In this document: positions 28,059 through 36,459 of the stretch, piece after piece
How positions within the stretch are numbered: the first letter of the stretch is position 1
How the letters are laid out: every line of letters begins with the position of its first letter
Assembly (NCBI GenBank): GCA_964385175.1
Contig: CAYLNL010000001.1
Location: 186,001 to 250,000, forward strand
Origin: CAYLNL01 sp964385175
Lineage (GTDB): Bacteria > Bacteroidota > Bacteroidia > Flavobacteriales > Flavobacteriaceae
DNA: 64,000 nt
Direction of reading: 5' to 3'
Notes under the pieces: generated by a model
Database searches by the model: none
Seen by the model: only the letters and a program-made list of their open reading frames with translations
Told to the model about the DNA's origin: nothing
Translations under genes and position numbers: made by a program

Positions 28059-28192
28059 ACTACCTATAATTAAAGTAATTTCACCATTATTGCGTTGATT
28101 TTACAGCCGGCTTGTTTTTTGAAAATCAGCTGCTAGCCAGCCAACACAATTATTAAAAGGGGCAAGTTACAGAAATTTTTTGGTTTATTGCC

Positions 28193-28285
28193 AATTATAA
28201 CAAGTAACATCTTGTAAAAATGAATTATAACAAGGCAATTTGCCTCACATTACAATCTTATTTAAGTAACTGTATCTTGTTAATT
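28193..28285. repeat. Clustered operator-like repeats upstream of methyltransferase gene
   Basis: AATTATAACAAG occurs at 28193-28204 and again at 28223-28234, exactly 30 bases apart. Inverted forms are CTTGT at 28211 and CTTGTTAATT at 28276. AAGTAAC followed by CTTGT occurs twice (28203, 28264). An 11-base palindrome GGCAATTTGCC adjoins (28234-28244). On the minus strand each 12-mer contains TATAAT. Confidence 0.5.
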
Positions 28286-28309
28286 GAGAGGGGAAACTTC
28301 AAATGCTTT

Positions 28310-28660
28310 TTACTCACTGTGCATAAACCGCTGTTTGCCAAGCAAAGCCTCTTCCATTTCCACGTGGTCAACATCCGGTACACAACAGTCCACCGGGCAA
28401 ACCGCCGCACATTGCGGCTCCTCGTGAAAACCCTTACACTCCGTGCACTTATCGGGAACAATGTAGTAAATAGCTTCATTTACGGGCGGTTGCAACGCAT
28501 CGGCATCCGCCGCCCTGCCGTTTGACAGCACCACCTTCCCTTTTAGGGAAGTGCCATCGCTGTAGCGCCAGCTATCGCCCCCTTCGTAAATGGCATTGTT
28601 GGGGCATTCCGGCTCGCACGCTCCGCAGTTGATACATTCATCAGTTATAATAATCGCCAT
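28310..28660 (-). CDS. 2[4Fe-4S] ferredoxin (Alvin-like)
   Basis: 116 residues. First cluster ligands are C9, C12, C15 and C19 (CINCGACEPECP). The second set is C72, C75, C84 and C88, with an eight-residue spacer in place of the usual two, plus further cysteines at 92-93. That spacing marks the Allochromatium-type low-potential ferredoxins. A 50-residue insert separates the two cluster motifs. Divergent from the acyl-CoA reductase gene, an arrangement I recall from other Bacteroidota; a redox link between them is inferred. Confidence 0.92.
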   Translation of the reverse strand: MAIIITDECINCGACEPECPNNAIYEGGDSWRYSDGTSLKGKVVLSNGRAADADALQPPVNEAIYYIVPDKCTECKGFHEEPQCAAVCPVDCCVPDVDHVEMEEALLGKQRFMHSE

Positions 28661-28682
28661 AGCCTTTTCCCCCTCAATTCGT

Positions 28683-28690
28683 TATTTTTG
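28683..28690 (+). promoter_or_regulatory. Candidate -7 box TATTTTTG
   Basis: Exact match to TAnnTTTG, 39 bases before the ATG at 28730. It argues that translation of the reductase begins at that ATG and not at the TTG at 28688, which overlaps the box. Confidence 0.5.
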
Positions 28691-28729
28691 TTGCAAAAAT
28701 ACGGCAAAGCCCGCTTTTACGCAAACCAC

Positions 28730-29779
28730 ATGTCCTCATTCAATAGTTTACCGGAAAGTTTTGTAATGCTCGGCGATTTTTTACGGGCTTTTCCCGACCC
28801 GGAAAACAAACCGCCGGCTTACCGGCCGTTCTTTGAAGCGGCAGATGCAGCCGTAACAAAAGCGCAACAGCACAACGGCTGGTTTACCCGCGGGCAGGTG
28901 GAATACGCCCTTGCGCAATGGGCGCGCCTGCTCACGCGCGAGCACCTGAGCGCATGGCTCAGCCGCTATTCGCTCCCCGCCCAATCGCCCAGGCGGGTAG
29001 CTATTGTTATGGCGGGCAACATCCCGTTGGTGGGGTTTCACGATTTTTTGTGCGTGTTGCTTAGCGGTCATTCCGTTATCGTAAAATGCGCCTCCAACGA
29101 CACCCACCTCCTTCCCTTCTTAACGGATTTTTTAGAAACTGTATATCCTCCTTTAAAAGAGAAAATAACGTTTACGCGGGAAAAACTTCCTCCTTTCGAT
29201 GCGGTTATCGCTACGGGTAGCGACAACACGGCGCGCTATTTTGAATATTATTTTAGAGGTAAACCGCATATTATCCGCAAAAACCGCAATTCGGTGGCGG
29301 TTTTAACTGGCAAAGAAACCCCCGCCCAGTTGCAAGCCCTTGGCGAAGATATATTCCGGTATTTTGGCTTAGGCTGTCGCAGCGTTTCTAAGGTGTTTGT
29401 ACCAGGAGGGTATGATTTTTCGGGATTGTTCAATGCCTTGCAGCCCTACCAGGAACTTCTTACCCATACCAAATACGCTCATAATTATGACTACAACAAA
29501 GCGGTTTATTTAATGAGCGCCTTCCCGTTTTTAGATACGGGTTTTTTATTGCTGAAGGAAGATGAAGGCTATGCCTCGCCCATTGCCACGCTTTTTTATG
29601 AATATTATCATTCGCCGGAAGAGTTGCGGGAAAAAATAACGGCCAATGTGCATCGGCTTCAATGCGTAGTAGCCCAAGGGTTTTGGGAAGGCGAAGTAGC
29701 TTTTGGGCAAACCCAGCAGCCGCCGTTGTGGGAGTATGCCGATGGGGTGGATGTGGTTGATTTCTTGTTAAAAATCTAA
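28730..29779 (+). CDS. Acyl-CoA reductase, LuxC family
   Basis: 349 residues from the ATG at 28730; a TTG at 28688 would add 14 residues but overlaps a promoter box. The aldehyde-dehydrogenase-like fold shows RVAIVMAGNIPLVGFHDF, TGSDNTARYFEYYF (cofactor region) and the active-site Cys216 in YFGLGCRSVSKVFVP. LuxC proteins reduce acyl-thioesters to aldehydes. The physiological acyl substrate here is unknown; no lux genes are present. It is followed 84 bases on by serC. By eye the gene is richer in G+C than lon or rpoB. Confidence 0.88.
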   Translation: MSSFNSLPESFVMLGDFLRAFPDPENKPPAYRPFFEAADAAVTKAQQHNGWFTRGQVEYALAQWARLLTREHLSAWLSRYSLPAQSPRRVAIVMAGNIPLVGFHDFLCVLLSGHSVIVKCASNDTHLLPFLTDFLETVYPPLKEKITFTREKLPPFDAVIATGSDNTARYFEYYFRGKPHIIRKNRNSVAVLTGKETPAQLQALGEDIFRYFGLGCRSVSKVFVPGGYDFSGLFNALQPYQELLTHTKYAHNYDYNKAVYLMSAFPFLDTGFLLLKEDEGYASPIATLFYEYYHSPEELREKITANVHRLQCVVAQGFWEGEVAFGQTQQPPLWEYADGVDVVDFLLKI

Positions 29780-29863
29780 CAAAATATTTACATTTACACT
29801 ATCGTTCATTCAACCGAAAATCAGCACCTTTGCAGTGGAAAACATCCATCATCTATTTAAAAA

Positions 29864-30928
29864 ATGAAAAAGCACAATTTTAGCCCTGGCCCCTGCATCC
29901 TCCCTCGCGAAGTTATTGAGCAATCGGCGGCAAGCCTTCTCAATTTTAACAATTCCGGGCTATCGCTCATAGAAATATCCCACCGCAGCAAGGATTTTGT
30001 AGCGGTTATGGAGGAAGCGCGTGCGCTGGCGCTGGAATTGTTAGGATTACAAGGCAAAGGCTACCAGGCGCTCTTTTTGCAGGGCGGTGCCAGCCTGCAA
30101 TTCCTCATGCTGCCCTATAACCTGCTGCGCACCAAAGCGGCTTACCTGAATACGGGTACCTGGGCGGCGGGCGCCATAAAAGAGGCGCGGCTGGTTGGCG
30201 AAACGGTGGAGGTTGCTTCTTCCAAGCCCTCCAATTATACGTATATCCCGAAAGACTATACCATTCCTGCCGATGCGGATTATTTTCACTGCACGTCTAA
30301 CAACACCATTTTTGGTACGCAGATGAAAACCTTCCCGGAAAGCCCCATCCCGGTGGTGTGCGATATGAGTTCGGATATTTTTTCGCGCCAGCTCGATTTT
30401 TCGCGCTTCGATCTCATCTATGCGGGCGCTCAGAAGAATATGGGACCTGCCGGCGCTACGCTGGTGGTGGTAAAAGAATCTATCCTCGGCAAGGTAAACC
30501 GCAACATCCCGGCTATGTTAGATTACAAGCTGCATATTGAAAAGGAAAGTATGTTCAATACCCCGCCGGTTTTTGCAGTGTATGTGTCGCTCCTTACCCT
30601 GCAATGGCTCAAAAAAATAGGGGGCATTGCCGCCATTGAGAAAATAAACGACCAAAAGGCGGCGCTTCTCTATGGGGAAATAGACCGCAATCCCTTATTT
30701 AAGGGATATGTGGCGGTGGAAGACCGTTCTTGTATGAATGCTACGTTCAACTTAGTTGACGAATCGCTCACGGCTACATTTGACGGGCTTTGGAAACAAG
30801 CAGGCATCAATGGGCTTAGCGGGCACCGCAGCGTGGGCGGCTACCGCGCCTCTATGTACAATGCGCTCCCGTTGGAGAGTGTGCAGGTGCTGGTAGCGGC
30901 GATGCGGGAGTTGGAGCGAAGAGGGTAG
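29864..30928 (+). CDS. serC: Phosphoserine aminotransferase
   Basis: 354 residues. Converts 3-phosphohydroxypyruvate to phosphoserine using glutamate; also serves pyridoxal phosphate synthesis in many bacteria. N-terminal NFSPGPCILPREV, the Gly-rich LFLQGGASLQFLMLP, PLP-binding Lys191 in AGAQKNMGPAG, and the C-terminal SGHRSVGGYRASMYNA are diagnostic. serA follows 71 bases downstream, together giving the first two steps of serine synthesis. No serB is present here. A CACCTTTG at 29825-29832 is one mismatch from a -7 box. Confidence 0.97.
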   Translation: MKKHNFSPGPCILPREVIEQSAASLLNFNNSGLSLIEISHRSKDFVAVMEEARALALELLGLQGKGYQALFLQGGASLQFLMLPYNLLRTKAAYLNTGTWAAGAIKEARLVGETVEVASSKPSNYTYIPKDYTIPADADYFHCTSNNTIFGTQMKTFPESPIPVVCDMSSDIFSRQLDFSRFDLIYAGAQKNMGPAGATLVVVKESILGKVNRNIPAMLDYKLHIEKESMFNTPPVFAVYVSLLTLQWLKKIGGIAAIEKINDQKAALLYGEIDRNPLFKGYVAVEDRSCMNATFNLVDESLTATFDGLWKQAGINGLSGHRSVGGYRASMYNALPLESVQVLVAAMRELERRG

Positions 30929-30999
30929 GAACGTAACCAATTAAAAAATTTATAGTTAAAATAGATTAAACTGATATAGGAAAATTTTCACAAAAACCC

Positions 31000-31962
31000 A
31001 TGAAAATAGCAGCCAACGACGGAATTTCTAAAAGCGGCGCACAAGCGCTCGAAAAAAATGGATTTCAAGTACTCACCACCAAAGTAGCTCAGGAACAACT
31101 AAACAGCTACCTCAACGAGCATCAAATAGATGTGCTCCTGGTGCGCAGCGCCACGCAGGTGCGCAAAGATTTGATAGACGCCTGCCCTTCCCTGAAAATA
31201 ATAGGGCGCGGCGGCGTGGGTATGGATAATATCGATGCCGATTACGCCCGTTCCAAAGGAATACACGTTATCAGCACCCCTGCCTCTTCTTCCGTTTCGG
31301 TAGCCGAGTTGGTATTCGCCCATTTATTTTCCGGTGTGCGGTTTTTGCATGATGCCAACCGGCAGATGCCCTTGGAGGGCGATACCCACTTTAATCAACT
31401 TAAAAAAGCATATTCCAACGGGGTGGAGCTACGGGGAAAAACCCTGGGAATTATTGGTTTTGGAAGGATTGGCCGGGAAGTAGCCAAAATTGCCCTTGGC
31501 ATGGGAATGAAGGTGCTGGCTGCGGACAGGCAGGAAGGCGATGCGGAGGTAGAGTTGGCGTTTATGAATGGGAAAACCCTGAAAATTTCTGTCCCCATTC
31601 AATCTCTTGAAAGCGTTCTTGCCCAAGCCGATTTTGTTACGCTCCACGTCCCCGCCCAGGAGAAATGCCTGCTCGGCGCCAACGAACTGGAGCGGATGAA
31701 AACCGGGGCAGGAATCGTTAACACAGCGCGGGGCGGCCTCATAGACGAGGGCGCGCTTGTAGATGCTTTGAACCGGGGAAAACTCTCTTTTGCCGGCTTA
31801 GATGTGTTTGAAAATGAACCTACCCCCAGTATAAAAGTGCTTATGCACCCTAAAATTTCCTTAACTCCCCACATTGGCGCTGCCACCATAGAGGCGCAGG
31901 ACAGGATTGGGGAGGAATTGGCGCAGCAAATTATACAGTTGCTAAAACCCGCTTCTGTATAA
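31000..31962 (+). CDS. serA: D-3-phosphoglycerate dehydrogenase, short form
   Basis: 320 residues with a D-2-hydroxyacid dehydrogenase fold. The NAD-binding motif is GIIGFGRIGREVAKI (about 149-163); the catalytic Arg is in NTARGGLIDEGAL, the Glu in ENEPTPS, and the His in LTPHIGAAT. The ACT regulatory domain of long-form SerA is absent, so allosteric control by serine is not expected. Position after serC supports the phosphoglycerate role over other hydroxyacids. NAD is the likely cofactor. Confidence 0.93.
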   Translation: MKIAANDGISKSGAQALEKNGFQVLTTKVAQEQLNSYLNEHQIDVLLVRSATQVRKDLIDACPSLKIIGRGGVGMDNIDADYARSKGIHVISTPASSSVSVAELVFAHLFSGVRFLHDANRQMPLEGDTHFNQLKKAYSNGVELRGKTLGIIGFGRIGREVAKIALGMGMKVLAADRQEGDAEVELAFMNGKTLKISVPIQSLESVLAQADFVTLHVPAQEKCLLGANELERMKTGAGIVNTARGGLIDEGALVDALNRGKLSFAGLDVFENEPTPSIKVLMHPKISLTPHIGAATIEAQDRIGEELAQQIIQLLKPASV

Positions 31963-32033
31963 AACGTTAGCGATTTTCTATTGCTTTTTAGGAAAAATAG
32001 TTGTACCTTACTCCCTTAAAAATATCTTACACT

Positions 32034-32471
32034 ATGAAAACCTTGCTCGTTAGTATCGGCTTCGCTGCCTGCTTATATAGCTGTTCGGCCCCTAAAACCA
32101 CTGTTTCCGATAAAGAAAAAGAAGCGTTCACCAAAACCGGCGATGAAAAAGTTACCATAAAAAATGATACCTTAGAATACGAAATAACCATCATAGACCC
32201 CGGTTTCTATTTTTGGCTCCAGAGCATCGCCCGCCCGCGAGGCTATTACTCCCAGTCGTTTTTGGAAAATCGTAACCGCATTTATGTAATCAACTGGAAC
32301 CAGCGGGCGCTGCAACCCACGTTGTACAATTCAGACCTGTATATGTTTCCTATTGATTACGACCCCACTATTGATTACGGCTATGAGGTAAATTATCAAC
32401 TGTACAATTATTTTATCTATTTTCAGCGGAAATACAACCAAAAGTTAGGGCCTTTTGTCCCGAGAATTTAA
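32034..32471 (+). CDS. DUF6146 family lipoprotein
   Basis: 145 residues from the ATG at 32034. The N-terminus ends in a lipobox-like LYSC (Cys17), so it is probably lipid-anchored in the envelope. The conserved block is LEYEITIIDPGFYFWL, RPRGYYSQSFLENRNRIYV and YDPTIDYGYEVNYQLYNYF, which I associate with DUF6146. A TTG at 31981-31983 and TACCTTAC at 32004-32011, 20 bases apart, form a plausible promoter. Function unknown; its location next to the serC-serA genes is a recurring one. Confidence 0.82.
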   Translation: MKTLLVSIGFAACLYSCSAPKTTVSDKEKEAFTKTGDEKVTIKNDTLEYEITIIDPGFYFWLQSIARPRGYYSQSFLENRNRIYVINWNQRALQPTLYNSDLYMFPIDYDPTIDYGYEVNYQLYNYFIYFQRKYNQKLGPFVPRI

Positions 32472-32554
32472 GCGGGTTTGGGGAACAATATTATATATGC
32501 ACGCTAAAGAAAGACAATGGGTTATATGGTGGGTAGTGTGCACAAAAAAACACT

Positions 32555-32587
32555 TTTCCACATCAATTATATATAATTGATGGGAAA
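32555..32587. terminator. Long bidirectional terminator hairpin
   Basis: A perfect 20-base palindrome ATCAATTATATATAATTGAT (32562-32581), with the stem continued outward by TTTCC/GGAAA through one bulged A. It lies between the convergent DUF6146 and aminotransferase genes. Confidence 0.75.
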
Positions 32588-32604
32588 TGGTTTGTAACAT
32601 AAAA

Positions 32605-33810
32605 TTATTTTTTCGGGATGTATAGAGTGTATTTTTCTAACGCAGCTTTTATAATGCTCACCGCTTTCACCAGGTCTGCCTCCTTTAACACGTATGCAAT
32701 ACGCACCTGGTTGCGCCCTACTCCGGGGGAGCTATAAAAGCCACCGGCTGGCGCCAGCATCACCGTTTCCCCGTTCAGCTCAAATTTTTCCAACAGCCAC
32801 CGTGCAAAATCATCTGCATCGTTCACCGGCAATTCGGCCACACAATAGAACGCTCCCTTGGGAGTGGCCACCTTAAGCCCTTTAATTTTTTTCAGTTCTG
32901 CTACCAGCGTGTTTCTTCTGGAGGTGTATTCTTGTATAACCTCTTCAAAATATGAAGCTGGTGTATCTAATGCTGCCTCGCTGGCTATTTGGGCGTAGGT
33001 GGGAGGGGAGAGACGAGCCTGGGCGAATTTTAACGCCGTAGCAATGACGTCTTTATTTTTAGAAACCAAAAAACCTATTCGCGCCCCGCACATACTATAC
33101 CGTTTGGAAACCGAATCAATCATAATGGCATACTGGGCTATGCCGGCATCCTGCATAACAGATATATGGGTAGCGCCATCATATACAAATTCGCGATACA
33201 CCTCATCGGCGATTAAAAAAATATCGTGTTTTTTAACTAATTGCGCTAATTTTTCCAATTCCTCCCGCGTGTACAGGTAGCCGGTTGGGTTTCCGGGATT
33301 ACAAATAAGAATTGCCTTTGTGCGCGGCGTAATGCGTTCTTCAAAAGCCTCTACAGGAGGGAGTGCAAAATTTTCGTCAATCGTAGAAACAACAGGAACA
33401 ATGGTTACCCCTGAAGCGGTAGCAAAACCATTATAGTTGGCATAAAAAGGCTCCGGGATAATAATTTCATCGCCCGGGTCGGCAACGCTTCCCATGGCAA
33501 AGAGAAGGGCTTCGCTGCCCCCGGTAGTAACAATTATATCAGAGGCGGTTACTGCAATGCCGTGTTGCTGGTAGTAAGCGGCTATTTTAGTGCGGTAGGC
33601 TTCTGAGCCCTCGCTGCGGCTATATTCCAGCACGTCAATAGTATTGTTTTTCACGGCGCTTACTGCCACCTGGGGTGTTTTAATATCTGGTTGCCCTATA
33701 TTGAGGTGATATACCTTAACTCCTCTTTTTTTGGCAGCTTCTGAATAGGGCACCAATTTTCGGATAGGCGACTCGGGCATGTTTTTTCCTTTGCGGGATA
33801 TAGATGGCAT
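32605..33810 (-). CDS. Pyridoxal phosphate-dependent aminotransferase, class I
   Basis: 401 residues with fold type I features: NIGQPDIKTP (substrate loop), TGGSEALLFAMG, NPGNPTGYLY, LIADEVYREFVYDG, and PLP-binding Lys in IDSVSKRYSMCGARIGF, then the substrate-binding Arg in NQVRIAYVL. Closest in look to aspartate/aromatic aminotransferases of the AspC/AAT-Igamma type; exact substrate cannot be fixed. It stands alone on the minus strand. Confidence 0.92.
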   Translation of the reverse strand: MPSISRKGKNMPESPIRKLVPYSEAAKKRGVKVYHLNIGQPDIKTPQVAVSAVKNNTIDVLEYSRSEGSEAYRTKIAAYYQQHGIAVTASDIIVTTGGSEALLFAMGSVADPGDEIIIPEPFYANYNGFATASGVTIVPVVSTIDENFALPPVEAFEERITPRTKAILICNPGNPTGYLYTREELEKLAQLVKKHDIFLIADEVYREFVYDGATHISVMQDAGIAQYAIMIDSVSKRYSMCGARIGFLVSKNKDVIATALKFAQARLSPPTYAQIASEAALDTPASYFEEVIQEYTSRRNTLVAELKKIKGLKVATPKGAFYCVAELPVNDADDFARWLLEKFELNGETVMLAPAGGFYSSPGVGRNQVRIAYVLKEADLVKAVSIIKAALEKYTLYIPKK

Positions 33811-33964
33811 AGGGATATTTTTTTTGAATTGTGCAAAGTTGCAAAATATATTCCATACAGTTAGTTTTTGTTGTGATATGGTTATACGTTAAATAATGTT
33901 AAAGAATACCCCGTGAATATCCCAAATTTCTACTTTTATAAAAATTCGGTTTTTTTTAAGTGTC

Positions 33965-35305
33965 TTGAACTATAGGATTATATATTTTGCAATTTTATTT
34001 TTCACCTTGTTATATGGCGGTTTTTCCTATTCTCAAGGATTTTCTTTTGTGAAAGGAAAAAACAGCGAAACCCTATCCTTTAAATTCATAAACAACCTCA
34101 TTATCATCCCCGTAGAAGTTAATGGTGCAGAACTTTCTTTTGTGTTAGATAGCGGGGTAAGCAAACCCATCTTATTCAATTTGATGGATATGGACTCGGT
34201 GGAAATAAAAAATGTAGAGGAATTCTATATTAAAGGATTGGGAGAAGGCGACCCTATACATGCCTTTAAATCTACCGGTAACCAATTCAAAATAAAACAC
34301 AGCATTTTTAACAACCAACAGGATTTGTATGTGGTTTTAGATGAAAATATAAACTTTTCTCCTCGTTTAGGATTTCCCGTTCACGGCATTATAGGCTACG
34401 ATTTGTTTCGGGATTTTGTGATAGGGATTGATTATAGCAACAAGCGGCTACGATTCTATGACCCTGCCTCGTATTCAAATAAAAAATGCAAAAAATGCCA
34501 GCAATTTCCCATAGAAATAATACAAAGTAAGGCTTATATAAATGCCAGCGTAGCTATGGAAGGGCAAGACACCATCCCGGTAAAGCTCCTTATAGATTCG
34601 GGTAGTAGCGATGCGTTGTGGCTTTTTGAATCTCCCGAAGACAACATACGGGTTCCTGAGAAGTATTTTGAAGATTTTTTGGGGAGAGGCCTTTCGGGTA
34701 GTATTTATGGACATCGGTCGAGGGTACAAAAACTACAGATGGGAAAATTTTCTCTGCCCGACACCAAAGTGGCTTTTCCCAACGCTTCTTCCATGAAACA
34801 TCTCAAAGAGATGAAAGACCGCAATGGTAGTATAGGCGCCGAAATTTTAAAACGCTTCAATGTAGTGGTAGATTATCCGAATCGTAGAGTTACTCTCAGG
34901 AAAAATAAACATTTCAGCGAGCCCTTCAATTATAATATGAGCGGTATTGAGCTGCAACACAATGGAATACGCTTTGTAAAAGAATTAGAATCTAATTTTA
35001 ATGGCGTTGCCAAAGACAGGGACGATGTAACGGGAGGGATAAAAATACTCCTGGAAGAGCGCTATAAAATAAGCCTGCACCCCGCCCTGGAAATAGTGGA
35101 AATACGGGAAGGAAGCCCTGCAGCCCTTGCCGGTGTGCAGAAAGGCGATATAGTGATAGCCATAAACAGCAAACAAATCTATCAATATTCATTACAAGAA
35201 GTTTCTGAAATGCTGAATGAGAAAGAGGGTAAAAAAATTCGCCTTACGGTGGACAGAAATGGGGCAAACCTTACCTTTTCATTTGAGCTAAAAAAGCTGC
35301 TATAA
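33965..35305 (+). CDS. Aspartyl protease-like protein with C-terminal PDZ domain
   Basis: 446 residues, apparently from a TTG at 33965. The frame has no ATG near, the stop at 33914 limits extension, and the signal peptide (NYRIIYFAILFFTLLYGG, cut after FSYSQ) starts right there. Two retropepsin-like active-site loops are present: VLDSGVSKP (Asp62) and LLIDSGSSDALW (Asp211), giving a pepsin-like pseudodimer in one chain. A PDZ domain follows (about 360-440; GSPAALAGVQKGDIVIAINS). It probably acts outside the inner membrane. The substrate is unknown. Confidence 0.85.
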   Translation: MNYRIIYFAILFFTLLYGGFSYSQGFSFVKGKNSETLSFKFINNLIIIPVEVNGAELSFVLDSGVSKPILFNLMDMDSVEIKNVEEFYIKGLGEGDPIHAFKSTGNQFKIKHSIFNNQQDLYVVLDENINFSPRLGFPVHGIIGYDLFRDFVIGIDYSNKRLRFYDPASYSNKKCKKCQQFPIEIIQSKAYINASVAMEGQDTIPVKLLIDSGSSDALWLFESPEDNIRVPEKYFEDFLGRGLSGSIYGHRSRVQKLQMGKFSLPDTKVAFPNASSMKHLKEMKDRNGSIGAEILKRFNVVVDYPNRRVTLRKNKHFSEPFNYNMSGIELQHNGIRFVKELESNFNGVAKDRDDVTGGIKILLEERYKISLHPALEIVEIREGSPAALAGVQKGDIVIAINSKQIYQYSLQEVSEMLNEKEGKKIRLTVDRNGANLTFSFELKKLL

Positions 35306-35317
35306 AACCATAGCAGC
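35296..35317 (+). terminator. Hairpin overlapping the protease gene stop codon
   Basis: Perfect 8-bp stem GCTGCTAT/ATAGCAGC with a 6-base loop AAAACC; the TAA lies at the loop edge. No T-run follows, so it may serve mRNA 3'-end protection instead. Confidence 0.5.
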
Positions 35318-35455
35318 CATATACTTACAAGGAGGCGATTGGCAACCTATTTCCTGTTTTAAATAAATATTGCTTAGAGTTAGGAAAGTAGTTATCTTAG
35401 ATAAGATTTAAGAAAATGAAAACCAAAGAAGATAGCTCTGCGGAATAAATTCAAT

Positions 35456-35463
35456 TACCTTTG
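35456..35463 (+). promoter_or_regulatory. Candidate -7 box TACCTTTG
   Basis: Exact TAnnTTTG match, 58 bases before the idi ATG; likely promoter of the idi-PTPS-manA operon. No clear -33 TTG. Confidence 0.5.
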
Positions 35464-35521
35464 TAAAATAACATGGTGAAAGCCAAATGTAAATAAAGAC
35501 CTATTTTCGCCCTACCGTATC

Positions 35522-36046
35522 ATGGAAGAACGCGTTATCTTAGTAAACGAGAAAGATGAACCCATAGGCACTATGCCCAAATTAGAAGCCCATCAGAAAG
35601 GCTTACTTCACAGAGCGTTTTCTATTTTTATACGTAATGATGCCGGCGAGTTGCTCCTCCAGCAACGGGCCGCTCATAAATACCATTCCCCCGGCTTATG
35701 GACCAATACCTGTTGCAGTCACCAGCGGGAAAACGAAACCACTGGGCAGGCTGCTAAACGTCGCCTCCGCGAAGAAATGGGCATAGAAACAGAATTAGAA
35801 GAACTTTTTTCTTTCCGCTACAAAGCCTCTTTTGAAAATGGACTTACCGAACACGAGTACGACCATGTTTTGCTGGGCGTCTATAATGGAATCCCTGCTA
35901 TAAACCTCCACGAAGTAGCCGCCTGGAAATGGATGCCTTTAGAGGAAGTGAAAAAAGCCATCCAACAACAACCCGAGCGATACACTATTTGGTTTGTTCT
36001 TATCTTTGACCGGTTTTATCAACACATGAGCCAACAATTCAAGTAA
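35522..36046 (+). CDS. idi: Isopentenyl-diphosphate delta-isomerase, type I
   Basis: 174 residues, Nudix fold. Converts IPP to DMAPP for isoprenoid synthesis. The catalytic Cys is at 64-65 in WTNTCCSHQ; the Nudix-type helix is KRRLREEMGIETELEEL, and the catalytic Glu is in TEHEYDHVLLG. It is the Mg/Zn-dependent type I enzyme, not the FMN type II. Its stop overlaps the next ATG by one base (TAATG). Linkage to a pterin synthase and manA has no obvious metabolic logic. Confidence 0.96.
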   Translation: MEERVILVNEKDEPIGTMPKLEAHQKGLLHRAFSIFIRNDAGELLLQQRAAHKYHSPGLWTNTCCSHQRENETTGQAAKRRLREEMGIETELEELFSFRYKASFENGLTEHEYDHVLLGVYNGIPAINLHEVAAWKWMPLEEVKKAIQQQPERYTIWFVLIFDRFYQHMSQQFK

Positions 36047-36459
36047 TGAAGGTAACGGTAAGCAGAAAGGCACATTTTAACGCCGCCCATCGGTTATACT
36101 GCCCCGATTGGGACGATGCTACTAACGAAACAGTTTTTGGAAAATGCAGTAACCCTCATTTTCATGGCCATAATTATGAACTTATTGTGAGTGTAACCGG
36201 GGAAATAGACCCTGAAACCGGGTATGTAATAGATATAAAAACCCTGAAAGACCTTATTTATACCCATATAGAAACTGCTTTTGACCATAAAAACCTCAAT
36301 ATAGAGGTCCCGGAATTTAAAAACCTAAACCCCACCGCAGAAAACATTGTTGTGGTGATATGGAATCGCCTGCGACCTTACCTTACAAAAAACCTTCGCT
36401 TAGAAGTAGTTTTATATGAGACCCCTCGTAATTTTGTTACTTATAGCGGAAAAGAATGA
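36046..36459 (+). CDS. 6-carboxytetrahydropterin/6-pyruvoyltetrahydropterin synthase family
   Basis: 137 residues of the QueD/PTPS fold. Zinc-binding His are in FNAAHRL and NPHFHGHNYEL; the catalytic Cys34 is in GKCSNPH. The C-terminal ENIVVVIWNRL and LYETPRNFVTY contain the conserved Glu. This could be QueD of queuosine synthesis or a PTPS of biopterin synthesis; no other queuosine gene is adjacent, so I leave it open. Overlaps idi by one base and manA by four. Confidence 0.9.
   Translation: MKVTVSRKAHFNAAHRLYCPDWDDATNETVFGKCSNPHFHGHNYELIVSVTGEIDPETGYVIDIKTLKDLIYTHIETAFDHKNLNIEVPEFKNLNPTAENIVVVIWNRLRPYLTKNLRLEVVLYETPRNFVTYSGKE

Noticed and set aside
28220..28525. A plus-strand frame across the ferredoxin gene and its downstream region
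   Set aside because: The minus-strand reading has complete iron-sulfur motifs; the plus frame has none.
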